Part shown: piece after piece, positions 25,601 to 33,556 of the stretch | How the letters are laid out: every line of letters begins with the position of its first letter | How positions within the stretch are numbered: position 1 is the first letter of the stretch | Assembly (NCBI GenBank): GCA_018821305.1 | Contig: JAHJMN010000136.1 | Span: 1-36,975, forward strand | Reading direction: 5' to 3' | Length of the DNA: 36,975 nt | DNA from: Myxococcota bacterium | GTDB lineage: Bacteria > Myxococcota_A > Polyangia > HGW-17 | Notes under the pieces: model-generated | What the model saw: the letters and a program-made list of their open reading frames with translations, nothing else | What the model was told of the DNA's origin: nothing | The model's database searches: none | Translations under genes and position numbers: made by a program

Positions 25601-28090
25601 CCTTGTGGGATGGAATTCAGTGAATTGTTTCGTTTGATTCATATTCATAAAGCCTGGTCACTTGAAATATTTACAGTAAATAATATATCCCTGCTGGATG
25701 ATTTGGCAGGAATCATGAATGAATCTCATCTTGACTACCGTGAAATTACCATAACATCAGTTATCGACAATGAAACTGTCAGTTATCGTAGTCCCATTGG
25801 TGGTGCTTATGTTATCGATACGACACTTTGTCAAATACACCCGGCATCTGCACGCCGCATGAAAATGTGGAAATTCTCTGATTTCAAAATGAAGAAAATT
25901 TCATACTCAGAAGGTGTGACTCTTTTTGAAGCAAGTGCACGTGAATTTCCCGAAGATCGCAGATTGATTGCTTTTACGGAAGTAGTTTTCCCAGCTCTTG
26001 ACTCAACTCGAACAGTAAAAAGGCTTCCGGAGGTTGAGAAAAATTTCAGAAATGCCTGTCAGGCCATTCGTGATGCTCAATTCGGAAAAAGCTTCGCAGA
26101 GAGACTGCACTGGAATCATCTCATTATGCATGTTTCCCCACTTCCGGAGTTAACACAATCTGAAATGATGAGTATTGCAAAGGATCTGACGCCTCACGGT
26201 GCTCGTCTTGGCCTTGATCAGGTGGTTGTGTATACAGAAAAGAAAATAGGAGACACACTTCGAACCCTTTCCTTCAGGATAAGAGGAAGAGGCAACGAAG
26301 GATTTCACTTTGAAATTGAAGATCCAGCTGAAACACTTATCAAACCGCTAAATGAAGAAGAAAAGCAGGAGATTAAAGCCAGAAGGAAAGGCCTTAATTC
26401 GCCTCAGACAATCTTGAGAATTATTTTAAGAGATGTAGGAGGACGTACAACAGGAGCCTTCAGGCAATTTGATATTTTAATGGATCCAAGCACTGGCGAA
26501 CAGAAATATTTTGAATTATCAGGTGGTTACAATCTTAACCAGAGTATTATTTTCGGAGTTCTTTCTGTCCCAACACAAGCCCATCCAGATGGATTGAAGC
26601 GAGTTGTGATTCTTTCAAACCCACTACGAAATATGGGTTCGCTATCTGAGGACGAGTGCCGACGCATTATCGCTGCAATGGATTTGGCAAAAGATCAGGG
26701 TTTGAGCGTGTACTGGTTGCCGGTAAGTGCTGGAGCTAAAATTGATTTTGATAGTGGAACGGAAAACCTTGATTGGACTGCCCTTGTTTTACGAAAGATA
26801 GTAAATTTCACCGAACAGGGAGGAATTATAGACATACTGGTAGCTGGCGTTAATGTTGGAGCCCAGTCATATTTTGATGCCGAAGCAACAATGGTTGGGA
26901 CCACACGCGGCTTTTTAGTAATGACTCAGGATGGCAGCATGGTTCTTACCGGAAAGAGAGCTCTGGACTTTTCCGGAGCGGTTTCCGCTGAGGATAACCT
27001 TGGTATTGGTGGTTGTGAGCGAGTAATGGGGCCTTCTGGGCAGGCACAGGCTTTGGTTAATGACCTCAGTGATGGACACAAATTACTCCTTGAGCATGCT
27101 GATTTGATTACCCATAACAAAAGCCATTCCAGTGTAATTACTACTGAGGATGATTTTGTAAGAGATATAACATCATTCTCCTATCCCACTGAATTTAATC
27201 ATGGTTTCAAAATCGTTGGAGATATTTTCAGTGAGGAATTCAACCCAGGCAGGAAAAAACAGTTTTCAGTAAAACCCGTCATGGATGCAGTTCGCGACAG
27301 AGACTCAGTAGTTGTCGATCGATGGTCATACTTGACAGAAGGAGCCGAAGGTGTATTTGTATGGGAAACGCGAATAGGAGGTATTGCCTGTGGACTGCTG
27401 GGTATTGACGCCGTAAGTTATCCCAGAATTGGAGCGATTCCTCCTGATGGACCAGAAAATTGGAGCCCTTCAACATTGTTTCCAAGAGGAAGTTATAAGC
27501 TGGCCCGTGGAATCAACGCATTTAACGAACAACTTCCCCTCGTTATTTTTGCAAATCTTAGTGGATTTGATGGTTCCCCGGAGAGTATGCGTAAATGGCA
27601 ATTGATTCACGGGGCGGAAATTGGGCGGGCTATCGTTAACTATAAGGGACCAATACTCCTCGTTGTTCTTTCGAGATACCATGGCGGAGCCTATGTTGTT
27701 TTCAGTACAGCGCTGAACAATCAGATGGAAGCAGTGGCTTTAAAAGGAAGTTATGCTTCCGTAATTGGGGGCAAAGCAGCGGCAAACGTTGTGTTTTCTT
27801 CCCAGATTTCCCGTCAGGTGGAAAATGACAGTTCTATTCGCGAATTGAAAACAAAAATATCTGAAGCCAAAGGACGAAAGAAAATTATCCTTGAAGCACA
27901 GTTATCAGAACTAAGAGCAGCCCTGAATGCAAAATACTCTAATGAGCTTGCTGTTAAATTTGATTCCGTTCATTCTGTTGAAAGAGCCGCAAGAGTAGGA
28001 TCTCTGAAATCTGTTATTGAACCTTCTTCCCTGAGACCTTATATTATCGACTTCCTGAGAATCAAGCTCGGCCTTGAAGGCGGCAATTAA
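22667..28090 (+). CDS. Single-chain acyl-CoA (acetyl-CoA) carboxylase, eukaryotic ACC-like architecture
   Basis: Predicted to carboxylate acetyl-CoA to malonyl-CoA with ATP, bicarbonate and biotin, all on 1807 residues. Biotin carboxylase (about 24-470) has NRGEAASR, KAAGGGGGRGIR (ATP grasp), HIEVQIFGD, ECSLQRRRQKVIEEAPAP and EMNPRLQVEHGVTE. BCCP (590-657) carries EAMKM with biotinyl Lys628. Residues about 670-1235 resemble the eukaryotic ACC central region, most clearly WNHLIMHVSP...LTPHGARLGLDQV. The carboxyltransferase (about 1245-1807) has an N-lobe (MGSLSEDE, VSAGAKI, MVLTGKRALDFSG, NLGIGG) and a C-lobe (GIACGLLGID, FPRGSYKLARGI, IFANLSGFDGSPESM, RYHGGAYVVF) plus a C-terminal helical insert. 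The BC-BCCP-central-CT order matches eukaryotic ACC, shorter than its ~2200-2300 residues. Bacterial ACC is normally split into subunits. The acyl substrate is inferred from the fas neighbour. Confidence 0.9.
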   Translation: MSEKSKRIKIIENNSSSDKRSFLKHNGKIAVFNRGEAASRFLRGLNDYNLTNGTEISAVVFLSQGDTRFTQNGVTNFIFPTGVKPYEVNESLILKMKSMDIGALWPGWGFASENPLLPELLEKHGIFFMGPSAEAIRHLGDKIESKLIAEKVKLPVIPWGLTVDKSKLSSICKQIGFPLILKAAGGGGGRGIRIVEGPSDLDSAFISVRSEAPGDVFIEKYISGCRHIEVQIFGDAFGNIRSFGLRECSLQRRRQKVIEEAPAPGIPEELEKKLQTWAVTLGNAVSYFGAGTVEFMIDQDGNPWFLEMNPRLQVEHGVTEEAYGIDLVQMQIGAVCGQKYTQSPTPHRHAFEARLYAEDPGADFLPAPGVISRLHFGTGPGIRIDSGLSQGDSISPQFDAMIAKLISVGIDRKQALARLRRTISETGIIVEGGATNLDFLKFLSRRPELENSTVTTDLIDNKLLREYKNIPEDMYLPFHLTATILEYLKREKENINNFAIRPMLSGVDEFQGFIEMSSGFQTALKIQKLSIDKFLVIDKNGSIIFVGWKRNGSPNTGKLTINNTTWLMYWEEKKGEWRVSHEEHTISVKIQEKGIVRSPAPSIVTSIHVGVDEIVKKGDRLFTLEAMKMELIVSAQEAGRIEKIEVHPGSQVFAGGTLLRMSSTDSGDKKELLLKNFEKKPGYAEALELFNGALFGFECSDREIDSSLKILADIPEEHLPPAVNSIFSTLINTSRLFEITSPLRSFNVIQGKSGPASGRALLSILIRRPAAVIHTLPHDFRQKLMDVLGVYGVNVLETGPDLTYALYRLRKVLNSSDLKRRALTDLLTFIAGFDSSALPAPPVELYSALHVFSTDVKGSSHQTDLAESIRNSLFEITSINREFTSYRNAFSELINKNVDDDLLEKAIMKLPSLELVPIWNLPLERIINLDISGKMIRRMWGDYIKDVHPLQITFAGCSSFNVFEESGKQEKTRLSVILPCGMEFSELFRLIHIHKAWSLEIFTVNNISLLDDLAGIMNESHLDYREITITSVIDNETVSYRSPIGGAYVIDTTLCQIHPASARRMKMWKFSDFKMKKISYSEGVTLFEASAREFPEDRRLIAFTEVVFPALDSTRTVKRLPEVEKNFRNACQAIRDAQFGKSFAERLHWNHLIMHVSPLPELTQSEMMSIAKDLTPHGARLGLDQVVVYTEKKIGDTLRTLSFRIRGRGNEGFHFEIEDPAETLIKPLNEEEKQEIKARRKGLNSPQTILRIILRDVGGRTTGAFRQFDILMDPSTGEQKYFELSGGYNLNQSIIFGVLSVPTQAHPDGLKRVVILSNPLRNMGSLSEDECRRIIAAMDLAKDQGLSVYWLPVSAGAKIDFDSGTENLDWTALVLRKIVNFTEQGGIIDILVAGVNVGAQSYFDAEATMVGTTRGFLVMTQDGSMVLTGKRALDFSGAVSAEDNLGIGGCERVMGPSGQAQALVNDLSDGHKLLLEHADLITHNKSHSSVITTEDDFVRDITSFSYPTEFNHGFKIVGDIFSEEFNPGRKKQFSVKPVMDAVRDRDSVVVDRWSYLTEGAEGVFVWETRIGGIACGLLGIDAVSYPRIGAIPPDGPENWSPSTLFPRGSYKLARGINAFNEQLPLVIFANLSGFDGSPESMRKWQLIHGAEIGRAIVNYKGPILLVVLSRYHGGAYVVFSTALNNQMEAVALKGSYASVIGGKAAANVVFSSQISRQVENDSSIRELKTKISEAKGRKKIILEAQLSELRAALNAKYSNELAVKFDSVHSVERAARVGSLKSVIEPSSLRPYIIDFLRIKLGLEGGN

Positions 28091-28113
28091 TTTCTCAGAA
28101 TCGGAGCGATGTA

Positions 28114-29910
28114 ATGGCATTTTATTCATTAAAAGATAGAACTCATGATTGTAGCGCATTGAGAGCTTCAGACATTGATTCTGAAGTAATATTAATGGGT
28201 TGGGTCGCGGCCCGCAGGAACTTCGGTGGTGCCGTGTTCGTCGATCTCAGGGATCGCAGCGGAACCACACAAATCGTTTTCCTTTCTGAAAAAAGTGAAG
28301 ATCTTCTTTCTTCAGCTCAGACTCTTCGTTTTGAAGATGTTATCGCGGTCAGAGGAAGAGTTATTTCAAGAGGAGATAATGCAACGGAAAAAATTGCAAC
28401 GGGAGCAATAGAAGTTGAAGTTGAGGAATTGCAAGTTTTCTCTCAGTCAGATCCTCTTCCTTTTCCCGTGAGAAATGATGTAAATGCATCACTTGAGACG
28501 AGGCTGAAGTATCGTTATCTGGATTTGAGAAGACCAGAAATTCAGAACAATATTATCACCAGGTCGCGTTTCGTCAGTTTCGTGAGAAATTATCTGGTAC
28601 AAAATGGGTTTCTGGAAATAGAAACACCTTACATGGTCAAATATACACCGGGGGGAGCCCGGAACTTCCTTGTACCCAGTAGAATAAATCGCGGGAATTT
28701 TTATGCCCTTGCAGAATCACCTCAAATTTACAAGCAGTTGTTGATGGTGGCGGGTATGGAAAAATACTTTCAGATCGCAAAATGTTTTCGCGATGAAGAT
28801 CCACGACAGGATCGTCAACTGGAGTTTACTCAAATAGATCTGGAAATGTCCTTCGCCGATGAAAATGACATCATGAATCTGGTTGAAGGAATGATTTTAC
28901 ATGGTTTTTCATCACTTGGACTTGAATTTATGAACAATCCTTTTCCCAAGATTACCTGGGAAGATGCCATGAGATTGTATGGTTGTGACAAACCTGATAC
29001 TAGATTCGACATGCCTCATGTCGTTCTCGACTCTTTTGCCGCCAAGTCTGGAATAGGTATTCTCGAGTCCGCCGCTGAACAAGGAAGTCTGATTAAAGGA
29101 ATCTGCGTCAAAGGAGAACAGGAACGGTTCAGCAGGAAGACGATCGATCAGCTTACCGAGTTTGTTAAGAAAGAAGAAATCGGCGGAGCTAAAGGACTCA
29201 TATGGCTGAAACATGGGCCTGACAACACTTTTACTGGCTCAGTATCCAAACTTCTTACTGAAGAAAAATCTCATGAGTTGATGAAATTGTTGGATTCTAA
29301 AGATGGAGATACAATCTTTATTGTGGCAGACAAACCTTCTGTAACTCATAAAGTAATGGACAATCTGCGGCGTCATCTTGCGGCATTCCTGAACTTGACA
29401 GATAATAAAAAGTACTCAGCATTGTGGGTAGTCAGGTTTCCCATGTTTGAGCAGAACTCTGAAGGGGATTGGGTATCCTGTCACCACCCATTTACACATC
29501 CAGTGCCTGAGCATGTTTCCATGCTTGATTCCGAAAGTAAGGGCGATGTCCGAGCTTTGGCTTACGATCTGGTTATCAATGGCAACGAAGTTGGTGGCGG
29601 CAGTGTTCGTATTCACAATCCTGAAACCCAGGCTACAGTCTTCAAAGCCCTCGGAATCAGCGATGATGAAGCTCAACGATTATTCGGATTCCTCCTTGAA
29701 GCATTCCGGTATGGTGTTCCCCCTCATGCTGGTTTTGCTGCTGGGCTCGATCGTCTGTCAATGCTTATAACCGGAGCAGATTCTATTCGTGATGTTATTG
29801 CTTTCCCCAAGACTGTCACAGGCGCGGATCTACTTACCGGTGCACCAACTCCTGTTATTGAGAAGCAACTGAATGAACTTGGAATTACAGTAAAGCCTAC
29901 CGATTCCTGA
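28114..29910 (+). CDS. aspS: Aspartyl-tRNA synthetase
   Basis: A class IIb synthetase of bacterial type, 598 residues, with the bacterial GAD insertion (about 290-420). The N-terminal OB anticodon-binding domain has GWVAARRNFGGAVFVDLRDR. The catalytic core has motif 1 (FLEIETPYM), the flipping-loop region GGARNFLVPSR, motif 2 (CFRDEDPRQDRQLEFTQIDLE) and motif 3 (GFAAGLDRLSMLITG, then IRDVIAFPKT). Residue Phe37 stands where discriminating enzymes usually have Leu and non-discriminating ones His, so tRNA-Asn use cannot be predicted. GGAG precedes the start and only 23 bp separate it from the carboxylase, so it is probably the last gene of the same transcript. Confidence 0.97.
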   Translation: MAFYSLKDRTHDCSALRASDIDSEVILMGWVAARRNFGGAVFVDLRDRSGTTQIVFLSEKSEDLLSSAQTLRFEDVIAVRGRVISRGDNATEKIATGAIEVEVEELQVFSQSDPLPFPVRNDVNASLETRLKYRYLDLRRPEIQNNIITRSRFVSFVRNYLVQNGFLEIETPYMVKYTPGGARNFLVPSRINRGNFYALAESPQIYKQLLMVAGMEKYFQIAKCFRDEDPRQDRQLEFTQIDLEMSFADENDIMNLVEGMILHGFSSLGLEFMNNPFPKITWEDAMRLYGCDKPDTRFDMPHVVLDSFAAKSGIGILESAAEQGSLIKGICVKGEQERFSRKTIDQLTEFVKKEEIGGAKGLIWLKHGPDNTFTGSVSKLLTEEKSHELMKLLDSKDGDTIFIVADKPSVTHKVMDNLRRHLAAFLNLTDNKKYSALWVVRFPMFEQNSEGDWVSCHHPFTHPVPEHVSMLDSESKGDVRALAYDLVINGNEVGGGSVRIHNPETQATVFKALGISDDEAQRLFGFLLEAFRYGVPPHAGFAAGLDRLSMLITGADSIRDVIAFPKTVTGADLLTGAPTPVIEKQLNELGITVKPTDS

Positions 29911-29926
29911 CGTATTTAGTTAGTTC

Positions 29927-30064
29927 GTGTCCTGTAATTCGCTTCGCGAAGGATATTATGAAAAATCCTAACAGGACACTAGTAATATTTTCAACACCTT
30001 GCGGTTTCTGTCCTGAGGGAAAAACTGACGAAAAATTTGAAAAACTGATTTTCAGGACAGTAAC
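29927..30064 (+). repeat. X-Y modular inverted-repeat unit 2
   Basis: Module X (29927-29979, 53 bp) has perfect 9-bp ends GTGTCCTGT / ACAGGACAC and two inner hairpins, TTCGC-TTC-GCGAA and AGGAT...ATCCT. The stems match those of unit 1a while the loops differ. A 24-nt linker leads to module Y (30004-30064, 61 bp, ends GTTTCTGTCCTGA / TCAGGACAGTAAC, one mismatch). It starts 16 nt after the aspS stop. A TTTCAGAACAT at 30080-30090 resembles the right end of a decayed further X module. Confidence 0.85.
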
Positions 30065-30172
30065 TAGATACTGCCATTGTTTCAGAACATAAACGTTAAG
30101 ACTTTGTAATTATTACAGGTACTAGAGTAGTTTATTTTTGTAAATATGCCATATTTTAAATAAAAAAGAACT

Positions 30173-30202
30173 TCAGGATACTGACATTTTCCTGATTTTT
30201 GT
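30173..30202 (+). terminator. Weak candidate Rho-independent terminator after aspS
   Basis: TCAGGA (30173-30178) and TCCTGA (30190-30195) form a 6-bp stem with an 11-nt loop, followed directly by TTTTTG. The stem is short and only half GC. The same hexamers are the cores of the X-Y repeat ends, so this may instead be a repeat remnant. Confidence 0.28.
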
Positions 30203-30233
30203 TTGAATCTTTCAGAAGTCAATAATTTTTACT

Positions 30234-30261
30234 TTGCGTTTTTGGCATGCATACATATAAT
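30234..30261 (+). promoter_or_regulatory. Candidate sigma-70 promoter for the Ser/Thr kinase gene
   Basis: TATAAT at 30256-30261 is a perfect -10 hexamer, with TTGCGT at 30234-30239 as a partial -35 and a 16-nt spacer. It would give a leader of about 125 nt before the ATG at 30393. The rest of the 30065-30392 gap is AT-rich and shows no gene. Confidence 0.45.
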
Positions 30262-30392
30262 GTGCAACCAGACCGGATTCAATTTAACTTATGATTATTT
30301 GTTTTCTGGTTATTTTGTTGTACTGTAAGAAATCAATAATTTCAAATTGAAACAGTTCAGACAACGTTCAATTTTTTATACAGGTAGTAAAA

Positions 30393-32294
30393 ATGGTATC
30401 CAGACGGCCCCAGCAGTTCGGTAAATACATTCTTCTCGATAGAGTTGCCATTGGTGGTATGGCGGAGATTTTCCGCGCAAAAGCCACAGGCGCTGCTCAA
30501 TTTGAAAAGATCCTTGCAATAAAACGTATTCACCCAAATATGAGTGATGATAAAGACTTCATTAAGATGTTCATTGATGAAGCTAAAATCAGTGGCCAAC
30601 TGGCAAATCAGCATATTGCCCAGATATATGAACTTGGTCGAATTGAAGGCCATCATTTCATTGCTATGGAATACATATGGGGGAAGGACTTGCTTGCTAT
30701 TTTAACTAAGTTTAAAAAGCAGCGTGCATTCATGAACCCTTATCAGGCAGCCTATATTACTGCCCGTATCTGTGAAGCACTTGATTATGCACACAAAAAG
30801 AAGGACGCCGATGGAGCCAGTCTGGCAATTATTCATCGTGACGTCAGCCCACAGAATATTTTGATCTCCTATGAGGGTGAAGTTAAAATTATTGATTTTG
30901 GCATTGCAAAGGCCCGCGATCGTTCTTCTCACACTGCAGCGGGGGTTCTTAAAGGAAAATTTGGATACATGTCCCCGGAGCAGGTCAGAGGGTTACCTAT
31001 TGACCAGCGCAGTGATGTTTTTGCCATTGGAACCCTTCTTTTTGAAATGCTCACGGCTCGCCCATTGTTCCATGGTAATACGGATCTTGAAGTTCTTGAG
31101 AAAGTCCGAAATGTTGAAATTCCTCAACCACGGAGAGTTAATCCTAAGATTCCTGAAGGAATTGAGAAGATAATACTGAAGGCTCTTGCCCGTGATGTCG
31201 AGGATCGGTACACATGGGCCGGGGATATGATGGAAGATTTGGAAGCGTTTATTCATTCTACGACTCCAGCCTACACTGGAAAACGGTTGGGAATGTGGAT
31301 GAAAAAAGTCTTCGAAGAAGAGATGACCAAAGAAAAGGAAACTCTTGACCAGATGCTGGCCATGATTGAGGATGCCGCCCGCCCGACTCCAAATCCTGAT
31401 GTAGTACCCGATGGGGCTACAGTAATGCTTGATGACGATGATCACGGTGGCCCCGCAAACGCAGCATACAGAGATACCCTCAAAGCAGGCGGAGCGCAGG
31501 ATATCTACAGCGAAAAAACACAATATTTTGATGATGATGACGATGATGGACCACCATCTGAAGATTCCACCCGAATCATTGACGATGATGACGATAATGG
31601 TCTGGGAGACGAGTCCACGAGGATTTTTGACGATGAAGAGGATGGGCTTGCTGAGCAAAAAACTATTCTTTTCGATGAAGATGATCCGAACATGAAACTT
31701 CCCATTCCCGGGCCCGTTTCTCAGCCTGGACTTTATCCTGGAGCCCCAATGCCACCTCAGGGTGGTCCTGGTATGCCGCCTGGGCAAAGGCCTGGAATGC
31801 CGCCTGGTGGCCCAATGCCTCAGGGAGGCCCCGCCCCTGCCCCGCCAGGTATAGGCCGCAATCAAGAAAGCATTTCGAATTTCCCGATACCGGGTCTTGA
31901 CAAAATTGATGCGGCTGGTTCTAAAAAAGAATCCGGCCTTGATGCTGAGAAAGCTAAAAAGAAGCAGATAATTATGATGGGGATTGCTGGTGGCAGTGCA
32001 CTGGTGGTCGGTATTATTCTTGGAGCGCTTCTTTTTGGAGGGAAAAAATCTGCTCCCGCTCCCAAAGAAACAACTCTAATTATTGTCCCTGCTTCTGATA
32101 AAGATGCTTTAATTTCAGTGGACGGTCTTAAGAAAGATGAAATTATTAAATCCGGAAGCTCGCTTATAATAAGAAATATTTCCCCCGGTGAATACAAAGG
32201 GACGATCAAAGCATCAGGTTTTAAAAACTCCAATTTCACGGTTAAACCTGAAGCCGGTGAGATATCAGTTCACGTTCTATTTCCTTCCAAATAA
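30393..32294 (+). CDS. Ser/Thr protein kinase with acidic repeat linker, membrane helix and C-terminal PEGA-like domain
   Basis: The 633-residue Hanks-type kinase has its catalytic domain at 9-290: a loose Gly loop (AIGGMAEIF), Lys44 in LAIKR, catalytic HRDVSPQN with Asp150, IDFG with Asp168 and GYMSPEQ in the activation segment. The HRDVSPQN spelling is typical of myxobacterial-type kinases. Residues 343-431 carry five acidic repeats of form T-x-hydrophobic-hydrophobic-D(D/E)n. A Gly/Pro/Met-rich stretch (about 440-490), one transmembrane helix (about 528-550) and a ~80-residue PEGA-like domain follow (VDG turn, NISPGEYKGTIKASGF). The kinase should face the cytoplasm and PEGA the periplasm, a receptor layout. 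AGGTAG precedes the ATG. Confidence 0.93.
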   Translation: MVSRRPQQFGKYILLDRVAIGGMAEIFRAKATGAAQFEKILAIKRIHPNMSDDKDFIKMFIDEAKISGQLANQHIAQIYELGRIEGHHFIAMEYIWGKDLLAILTKFKKQRAFMNPYQAAYITARICEALDYAHKKKDADGASLAIIHRDVSPQNILISYEGEVKIIDFGIAKARDRSSHTAAGVLKGKFGYMSPEQVRGLPIDQRSDVFAIGTLLFEMLTARPLFHGNTDLEVLEKVRNVEIPQPRRVNPKIPEGIEKIILKALARDVEDRYTWAGDMMEDLEAFIHSTTPAYTGKRLGMWMKKVFEEEMTKEKETLDQMLAMIEDAARPTPNPDVVPDGATVMLDDDDHGGPANAAYRDTLKAGGAQDIYSEKTQYFDDDDDDGPPSEDSTRIIDDDDDNGLGDESTRIFDDEEDGLAEQKTILFDEDDPNMKLPIPGPVSQPGLYPGAPMPPQGGPGMPPGQRPGMPPGGPMPQGGPAPAPPGIGRNQESISNFPIPGLDKIDAAGSKKESGLDAEKAKKKQIIMMGIAGGSALVVGIILGALLFGGKKSAPAPKETTLIIVPASDKDALISVDGLKKDEIIKSGSSLIIRNISPGEYKGTIKASGFKNSNFTVKPEAGEISVHVLFPSK

Positions 32295-32354
32295 TATTTT
32301 TAAATTACAGTTTTAATATTTATTTAATGTGGCATATATTCGCCCCATTATTCC

Positions 32355-32463
32355 GTTTCTGACTCCCTGAATGTTCTTGCTTTTATCAATACTTATTTTT
32401 TTTATTTAAAATTTCAAAGAATAAGCCTTAACCGAACAGCATTGGGTTCAGACCGCTTCATGA
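32355..32463 (+). repeat. Interspersed repeat R2, copy 2
   Basis: This copy has the same two cores as 72-180: the 18-nt GTTTCTGACTCCCTGAAT at 32355-32372 and the 21-nt block at 32425-32445, then AGACCGCTT at 32450-32458. Their distances are equal in both copies. It lies between the kinase stop and the next lipoprotein gene. The 32295-32573 gap shows no gene and no clear terminator, and this repeat may contain the regulatory signals of the downstream gene. Confidence 0.75.
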
Positions 32464-32573
32464 GTAAAAGGATCGAAATCTAAAAAGTGAATATTTGCTT
32501 CCAATTTTTGAAGATTACTTTAACATTCACTTGTTGATTATTTATAACTGCAAATAGTACGAAAGGTTGGACA

Positions 32574-33491
32574 ATGAGATTTTTTCTTTTTACGCTTTTG
32601 TTTTTTGCTTCCTGCAATGCCCCCCGCGCCAATCTGGAAACAGGTAGAGTGACCCCAAGAGGTAAATTCACCGTTGGTGCTGATATGAGAGGAAATATCC
32701 CAACAGAGACAGTTTCTGCACTCTATGACGGGCTGAAATCCTCTGTTGATGATGCCTATGATGTCGCAACAGGCAACAGTGCAAAATGGACAGGGGAAAC
32801 TGGAAGGCAGAATCTCGCTAAACTAGTTGATGCGTTAGTTATTTTTTCAATGGATCCCCTTGCATGGGGTTTCGACTTCCGCGCAAGGTATGGTTTTTAT
32901 GATAATTTCGATCTTGGAATTAAATATGACAGCGGTGCCTGGGCTGGAGATGTCAGATTTCAATTTATGGGACCGACTAATACAAAGAATGGGCGTGGGT
33001 CTTTAATTGATTATGGCCCAAGATGGTATGGTAGTCTTGGCATCCAATATTCCTCTATAGATTATAAAATGCCAATATCTTATCTTGAAAAACTTCAGGA
33101 TATACTTGGATACGAATTTACCAGGAAGGATATATTAATTCCTATCGCATTCAGTTATAGCCTTGGGCCGAATGAGACCTTTGGGGCCATCAGTTTTGGG
33201 ATGGTTTATAATCTAGGAATGATCAAATATGGCTTTAAGGAAGATATGATTGCTGAATTATTTGAGAGATCTCTTGAAGAAGAAGGGATTACTGTTCCGT
33301 CAGAAGACCGTTCGATTCATGCCTTCGGTGGCTTTTTAAATATAAAGCTTGGATATCGCTGGGTTTACGCCATAGCTTCACTTTCCGTCTATTATCAAAA
33401 TTATGGTAAATATGACATATTTGGAATTCGGTCAAAACATTTTTCTGGTCTTACTTTTATTCCCACACTTGGACTCATGGGAACTTTCTGA
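32574..33491 (+). CDS. Outer-membrane-type lipoprotein, unknown function
   Basis: The 305-residue protein has a short lipoprotein signal (MRFFLFTLLFFASC, lipobox FASC followed by N). The mature part is rich in alternating aromatic/hydrophobic residues and Gly/Tyr/Asp turns (WGFDFRARYGFYDNFDLGIK, IPIAFSYSLGPNE, FGGFLNIKLGYRW), suggesting amphipathic beta strands. The chain ends GLMGTF with a terminal Phe, as in many outer-membrane barrels. Asn at +2 after the lipid cysteine would allow outer-membrane sorting by the E. coli rule. No family is recognised. It is 65 bp upstream of the hybrid histidine kinase, possibly as part of one transcript. Confidence 0.7.
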   Translation: MRFFLFTLLFFASCNAPRANLETGRVTPRGKFTVGADMRGNIPTETVSALYDGLKSSVDDAYDVATGNSAKWTGETGRQNLAKLVDALVIFSMDPLAWGFDFRARYGFYDNFDLGIKYDSGAWAGDVRFQFMGPTNTKNGRGSLIDYGPRWYGSLGIQYSSIDYKMPISYLEKLQDILGYEFTRKDILIPIAFSYSLGPNETFGAISFGMVYNLGMIKYGFKEDMIAELFERSLEEEGITVPSEDRSIHAFGGFLNIKLGYRWVYAIASLSVYYQNYGKYDIFGIRSKHFSGLTFIPTLGLMGTF

Positions 33492-33556
33492 AAAAAGGAC
33501 TTAACCTTAGATTCGACGTTACCGATAAAAATAGTCAGTGAAAGGCGGGACGACTG

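Noticed and set aside
30993..31865. A 290-residue minus-strand open frame inside the kinase gene
   Set aside because: Its Ile/Val runs mirror the Asp codons of the acidic linker; it has no ribosome-binding site and the plus-strand kinase is certain.
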